This document shows positions 60,467 through 64,000 of a stretch of DNA of 64,000 nt, one piece after another. The notes below the pieces were generated by a model. The model did not search any database, was not told the DNA's origin, and saw only the letters and a list, made by a program, of their open reading frames with translations. Made by a program: the position numbers and the translations under genes. The stretch is taken from assembly GCF_018742245.1 (NCBI RefSeq), contig NZ_CP036132.1:2351001-2415000 (forward strand). Direction: 5' to 3'. The DNA is from Bacillus mycoides (GTDB taxonomy: Bacteria; Bacillota; Bacilli; Bacillales; Bacillaceae_G). The stretch's first letter is position 1. Each line of letters starts with the position of its first letter.

Positions 60467-61917
60467 TGAAGAAAACTATCTATAAACTATTTCAAATTTG
60501 TATTCTTTGTAATGTATTAATATTATGTATCGTACATCCAAAAGTTTATGCTCAGCAAAATATTAAAGTTACATTAGATAAGTATATTGAAAAATTTATA
60601 AAGGAACAGAACATTCCTGGAGCTTCCGTTGCAATTGTACATCATAAAGATGTATTCTTTACAAAAACATGGGGGATTACTGGGGAGTCTGAAAAAAAGG
60701 TAACTAGTAAAACCCCATTTGCGATTGGCTCAATAAGTAAATCTTTAACAGCTTTAGCTATAGTCAAGTTAATAGAAGATAAAAAAATAAAATTAGAGGA
60801 TTCAGTTCAACAACATCTTCCTTCGTTTAAACTAAAAGATACACAATCAACTTCAAATATAACAATCCAACATCTACTAACTCATACAAGTGGAATAAAC
60901 ACATATGAAGGCTTAGCATTATCAGATAAACAATTGAAGAGTTCTAAAGCATTAAAGGAAAATGTAATGAAACTTTCAAAAGTAAAATTAAATGCCCCAC
61001 CAGGGGAAAAATATCAATATAGTAATGCAAATTATATGATACTTGGTGCCCTTATTGAGGCAGTCACAAATGAAACATATTCTTCATATATAGAAAAGCA
61101 TGTTTTTCAGCCTTTAAAAATGAATGGCGCAGCGGCAAATAAAGAAAGTGCATACGAAAAAGGCTATTTAACAGGTTATCAGTCGTTGTTTGGTATACCA
61201 AGAAAAAGTGTAGTGTCTTATGATAATGCTGGAGCACCGTATGGTTATATTACCGCGAATTTGGAAGATATGATTCAATTTATAATGTTTTTGAATCACC
61301 AAGACCACACTCAATTTTTAAAGAAAGAAAGCATGGATCTTTATCTATCACCACTTTATAAAATAAATTCAGAAAAAAGTTATGGGTTTGGATTAAGAAC
61401 AACAAATATAAATGAAAGCGAAACGATGGTTTGGCATTCAGGATCAACGCCTGATGCTCGTGCAGAAATGTTTACTTTAAATAAAAGTGGCTGGGCTGGT
61501 GTGATTTTAACGAATAAAAATCATGTATTAGAAGAAACAGCACTAACGGTATTGAAAAAGGGGATTATTAGTATTTTGAATGGGGAAAAACCTGGTGATA
61601 TCCCTAAAAACATACCATTCACACAAATTGTTATGTCGATAGTCACACTCTCACTCATTATTACATCAATTATGTTAGTGAAAAAGTATAAACATAAGAA
61701 AACTTGTAAAAAACTAACTTGGCTGTTCGCTGGGAGTATTTTTCTACTATTATCTATTATTTTGATCCCACTTCTTATTTATTGCACAAATTCACCGTGG
61801 CATACGACTAAATTGTTTGCAGCAGATGTAGCTTTACTCGCTAGTATTACAGTAATTTTATTAGCTGTGAACGGACTAATATCAATATTTATAGCCTTGA
61901 GGAGTAAGAAAGTATAA
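60466..61917 (+). CDS. Secreted beta-lactamase-family serine hydrolase (class C-like/PBP4-type)
   Basis: 483 residues. Signal peptide (CILCNVLILCIVHPKVYAQ), then a beta-lactamase/transpeptidase-like domain with SxxK at Ser89 (IGSISKSLTAL), YSN at 185-187 (YQYSNANYMILGALI) and the HSG box (VWHSGSTPDARAEM) near residue 325. Three membrane helices close the C terminus (VTLSLIITSIMLVKKYK; AGSIFLLLSIILIPLLIY; SITVILLAVNGLISIFIAL). Such proteins hydrolyse D-amino-acid bonds of wall components or esters. Third gene of the PadR operon, so regulated by the palindrome. Confidence 0.85.
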   Translation: MKKTIYKLFQICILCNVLILCIVHPKVYAQQNIKVTLDKYIEKFIKEQNIPGASVAIVHHKDVFFTKTWGITGESEKKVTSKTPFAIGSISKSLTALAIVKLIEDKKIKLEDSVQQHLPSFKLKDTQSTSNITIQHLLTHTSGINTYEGLALSDKQLKSSKALKENVMKLSKVKLNAPPGEKYQYSNANYMILGALIEAVTNETYSSYIEKHVFQPLKMNGAAANKESAYEKGYLTGYQSLFGIPRKSVVSYDNAGAPYGYITANLEDMIQFIMFLNHQDHTQFLKKESMDLYLSPLYKINSEKSYGFGLRTTNINESETMVWHSGSTPDARAEMFTLNKSGWAGVILTNKNHVLEETALTVLKKGIISILNGEKPGDIPKNIPFTQIVMSIVTLSLIITSIMLVKKYKHKKTCKKLTWLFAGSIFLLLSIILIPLLIYCTNSPWHTTKLFAADVALLASITVILLAVNGLISIFIALRSKKV

Positions 61918-61960
61918 GGGTAAATAATTGAAGAAATATAATTTAAGTTGTTAAAAATAG

Positions 61961-61991
61961 TTGACTCTCACACAATGTCATTGTTTAAGCT
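61961..61991 (+). promoter_or_regulatory. MerR-type promoter of the MerR/GyrI-like gene
   Basis: TTGACT (61961-61966) and TAAGCT (61986-61991) with a 19-base spacer containing a perfect dyad ACAATG-T-CATTGT (61972-61984). The long spacer and centred dyad are typical of promoters activated by MerR-family proteins, so the gene is probably autoregulated. Confidence 0.72.
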
Positions 61992-62033
61992 AAAGTTGAG
62001 CTTCGAAGTAGATAGAATTTTTAGGAGGAAACC

Positions 62034-62846
62034 ATGTTTAAAATTGGAGATTTTTCAAAACTATCTTCCATTAGTATACGTATGTTGAGACATTATGATA
62101 AAGTGGAGCTATTACAGCCAGTAAAAGTCGATGAGCAAAGTGGTTATCGATATTATTCAGCAGCTCAATTAAAGAAAGTAAATCGAATCCAAACGTTAAA
62201 AGATATGGGGTTTAATATCGCTACCATTAAAGAAATAATAGAATGCGATAATATAGATAGTATAAAGGAGCAATTTCTAAATCGTAGTACTCAAATTAAA
62301 GAAGACATGAATAACCTCCAAAAACAATTACGTCTCCTCGAAGACTCAATGAAAACGATGAGAGAGGATGTTGTTGAGATGAACTATCATATTTCAATAA
62401 AGGAAATTTCAGAAAGAAATGTAGCTAGTGTTAGAAAGGTTATTCCATCATATAATTGTGAAGGGGAATTATGGAGTATATTAATGAAGGAAATTCATTT
62501 TAAAAATATTAGTATAGCTAATCCGATTAATAGCATTGCTGTCTTCCATGATCAAGAATATAAAGAAAATGATGTAGATGTAGAAATACAGCTAAATATT
62601 TTAGGGAAGTATGAAAATACAAAAGATGTTCATTTTAAAAAGATAGAGCCAATCAAGGTAGCATCTATAACAGTAAACGGAAATTATGAACAAATGATAA
62701 ACGTAAATGAAGCAGCGGCAAAATGGATTGAGGCGGAAGGATATGAAATAGCAGGCCCGATGTTTAATATTTATCATGTTAGCCCAGCGATGGAATCGGA
62801 TCCTAATAAGTGGGTTACAGAGGTTTGTTATCCAATTAACAAATAA
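62034..62846 (+). CDS. MerR-family regulator with GyrI-like effector domain
   Basis: 270 residues. N-terminal MerR HTH: FKIGDFSKLSSISIRMLRHY then DKVELLQPVKVDEQSGYRYY; a coiled-coil dimerisation helix (about 80-120); and a C-terminal GyrI-like domain (145-270) ending EGYEIAGPMFNIYHVSPAME, DPNKWVTEVCYPI. This is the BmrR/Mta-type architecture binding lipophilic drugs. No efflux gene is adjacent, so its target may lie elsewhere. ATG follows AGGAGG; a 19-base-spacer promoter lies 43 bases upstream. Confidence 0.88.
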   Translation: MFKIGDFSKLSSISIRMLRHYDKVELLQPVKVDEQSGYRYYSAAQLKKVNRIQTLKDMGFNIATIKEIIECDNIDSIKEQFLNRSTQIKEDMNNLQKQLRLLEDSMKTMREDVVEMNYHISIKEISERNVASVRKVIPSYNCEGELWSILMKEIHFKNISIANPINSIAVFHDQEYKENDVDVEIQLNILGKYENTKDVHFKKIEPIKVASITVNGNYEQMINVNEAAAKWIEAEGYEIAGPMFNIYHVSPAMESDPNKWVTEVCYPINK

Positions 62847-62848
62847 GT

Positions 62849-62880
62849 AAAAAAAGGCATATTTTATGCCTTTTTTTATT
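62849..62880 (+). terminator. Terminator of the MerR/GyrI-like gene
   Basis: AAAAAAAGGCATA pairs with TATGCCTTTTTTT, followed by ATTTTA. Confidence 0.85.
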
Positions 62881-63040
62881 TTATTGTGCTCAAAAATGTA
62901 TAGCTAAAGGGCTTGTCGGTTTGATTTATCAACTAAATTTAAAATTACGAAAATAAGTGGAGGCAGTTAAAAAATTTTATACCTACTGGAAATTGTGTTT
63001 AAATAAAAACCTTCAAGATAATTTACAGTTGAACCTTAAA

Positions 63041-63757
63041 TTAATGATATGTGTATCCTCCATCAGGAAACAACACATTACCCGTAGTAAAACTATTTTG
63101 CATTAAATATAGTACAGTATGTGCAATTTCATCATTATGCCCAGGTCTCTGTACAAGAGAAAGAGATTTATAAGCTTCATAAGCAGCTAGTCTATTTTCG
63201 TTTTGTTCATTCTCTCTTCGTATCGTTCCAGGAGAAACAACATTAACTCTAATTGGAGCTAATTCAACAGCTAAAGCTTTTCCTAAACTTTCAATAGCGC
63301 CATTACAAGCTCCGTAAGCAGGCGCTCCTTTAAGTGGCCGCTGACTAAATGCACCGGACATTAATACAATAGATCCAGAGTTTGAGAGAAAAGGAATTGC
63401 ATATCTTACGGCATAATATTGTGGCCAAAACTTTCCGATAAAGCTGCTTTCGGCGATATCATCCGTAGCAGTTATTGGTCCAAGTGTGTAAGAGGCTCCT
63501 GGTGTGAATAAATGATCAAAATTCCCAACTTTCTTGAAAAAATCTTGTAATTGGTTTTTATCTTGGTTATCCAATACATAAGTTTGAAGGTGGTTGTTAT
63601 TTATTACTTCTCGAGCAAGCATTAATTTTTCTTCCGAGCGTCCTGCAATAATAACATGTGCTCCTTGTTCAATTGCTTGTTTTGCTGTTGCTAATCCAAT
63701 ACCAGAGCTTCCACCAATGATAACGATACGAGTATCTTTTAATGTAGTAATAGACAT
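63041..63757 (-). CDS. Short-chain dehydrogenase/reductase with altered YxxxK
   Basis: 238 residues. Cofactor loop IIGGSSGIGLATAKQAIEQG, GRSEEK at the second strand, LTPGASY-like FTPGASYTLGPI for the NAG motif region, Ser in VLMSGAFSQRPL, and Tyr in APAYGACNGAIESLGKALAV. In ordinary SDRs the motif is YxxxK with SKGA; here Lys is replaced by Asn (YGACN). The PGT...RRENEQ segment and C-terminal GNVLFPDGGYTYH are normal. So binding of NAD(P) is likely but standard hydride chemistry may be impaired. ATG 63757 follows GGAGGGG. Divergent from the partial gene at 63953. Confidence 0.82.
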   Translation of the reverse strand: MSITTLKDTRIVIIGGSSGIGLATAKQAIEQGAHVIIAGRSEEKLMLAREVINNNHLQTYVLDNQDKNQLQDFFKKVGNFDHLFTPGASYTLGPITATDDIAESSFIGKFWPQYYAVRYAIPFLSNSGSIVLMSGAFSQRPLKGAPAYGACNGAIESLGKALAVELAPIRVNVVSPGTIRRENEQNENRLAAYEAYKSLSLVQRPGHNDEIAHTVLYLMQNSFTTGNVLFPDGGYTYH

Positions 63758-63952
63758 ATTTTAGCCCCTCCTTTAATAAAAACTTTAAAATAAAACTGCT
63801 ATGCTTTTATTATTCGCTAAAAGATTGCAAGTGAAAAGTACGCACTTTATATGTACATAGTCGCAAATTTCGTACTAATCGCTTGTTATATGGATACATA
63901 ATATAAAAAATTACTCATTATAATTTATGATTTGAGGGGAGTGGTGAGGAAA
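63758..63952. promoter_or_regulatory. Divergent regulatory region
   Basis: Between the SDR gene and the next gene lie repeated GTAC-containing blocks (AGTACGCACTTTATATGTACA near 63838-63858, and TTCGTAC near 63871), the kind of sites bound by HxlR-type repressors. The first gene on the right may be such a regulator, but only its first 16 codons are seen. Confidence 0.4.
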
Positions 63953-64000
63953 GTGAATTTAGAGGAACCGAAATTAAAAGGGGTAATAGCGACATTACAA
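63953..64000 (+). CDS. Start of an unidentified gene (cut by window end)
   Basis: GTG at 63953 follows GAGGGGAGTGGTGAGG and opens a frame MNLEEPKLKGVIATLQ that runs off the window. Too short to identify. It is transcribed away from the SDR gene. Confidence 0.4.
   Translation, partial: MNLEEPKLKGVIATLQ

Overview
The window is low-GC Firmicute DNA and looks like a Bacillus cereus group chromosome (B. cereus, B. thuringiensis or a close relative). The evidence is a Bla1-type penicillinase beside a SigP/RsiP-type ECF sigma and anti-sigma pair, a gerA-type spore germination operon, a BclA-type collagen-like exosporium protein with its N-terminal leader, yng-type leucine catabolism genes, and AGGAGG-type ribosome binding sites with many GTG and TTG starts. 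No rRNA, tRNA or CRISPR array was seen. The ends of the window cut a DD-carboxypeptidase gene (left) and an unidentified gene (right).

Layout. 1-9.5 kb: cell-envelope genes (DD-carboxypeptidase end, lytic transglycosylase-like protein, acyltransferase, VanZ-like protein, SGNH hydrolase), then gene debris (intracellular protease, integrase and HxlR fragments), a membrane histidine kinase and a DinB-like gene of visibly higher GC. 10-19.6 kb: a beta-lactam response island with three class B penicillin-binding proteins, sigP-rsiP and bla1. Four copies of one ECF-type promoter (TGGAAC, 18 bases, GTCTAT) lie before the first PBP, sigP, bla1 and a leader that runs toward the third PBP. 20.7-24.5 kb: a gerA-type A-B-C receptor operon. 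25-28 kb: a TetR-controlled ABC exporter. 28-29.1 kb: decayed genes. 29.2-37.2 kb: a seven-gene operon able to take isovaleryl-CoA to acetyl-CoA and acetoacetyl-CoA.

37.6-45.4 kb is a mosaic of small spore-envelope genes (BclA-like protein, Cys/His/Trp repeat protein, Cys-rich LSm-like protein), a DivIC-like protein, an ORF-less group II intron inside a small gene, endolysin and DinB remnants, and accessory enzymes. 45.4-48.4 kb: a VanRS-like two-component system followed by a DD-carboxypeptidase homologue in which all three catalytic motifs are changed. 48.6-51.2 kb: a DUF3885 gene split by a TnpB-only IS200/IS605-type element whose ends can be placed to the base. 51.2-55.9 kb: small metabolic and modification enzymes (nucleosidase, NAD-binding protein, methyltransferases, acetyltransferase, SRPBCC protein). 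56-59.2 kb: a large atypical UvrA-like ATPase. 59.6-64 kb: a PadR operon with a secreted serine hydrolase, a MerR/GyrI-like regulator with a 19-base-spacer promoter, and an SDR protein with an altered catalytic motif.

The strongest leads are the shared promoter set of the beta-lactam island, the intron with a predicted 54-base 3' extension, the catalytically altered carboxypeptidase beside VanRS, and the TnpB element with a readable TAM and guide. All assignments rest on reading the sequence and remembered family features; no database search was run.
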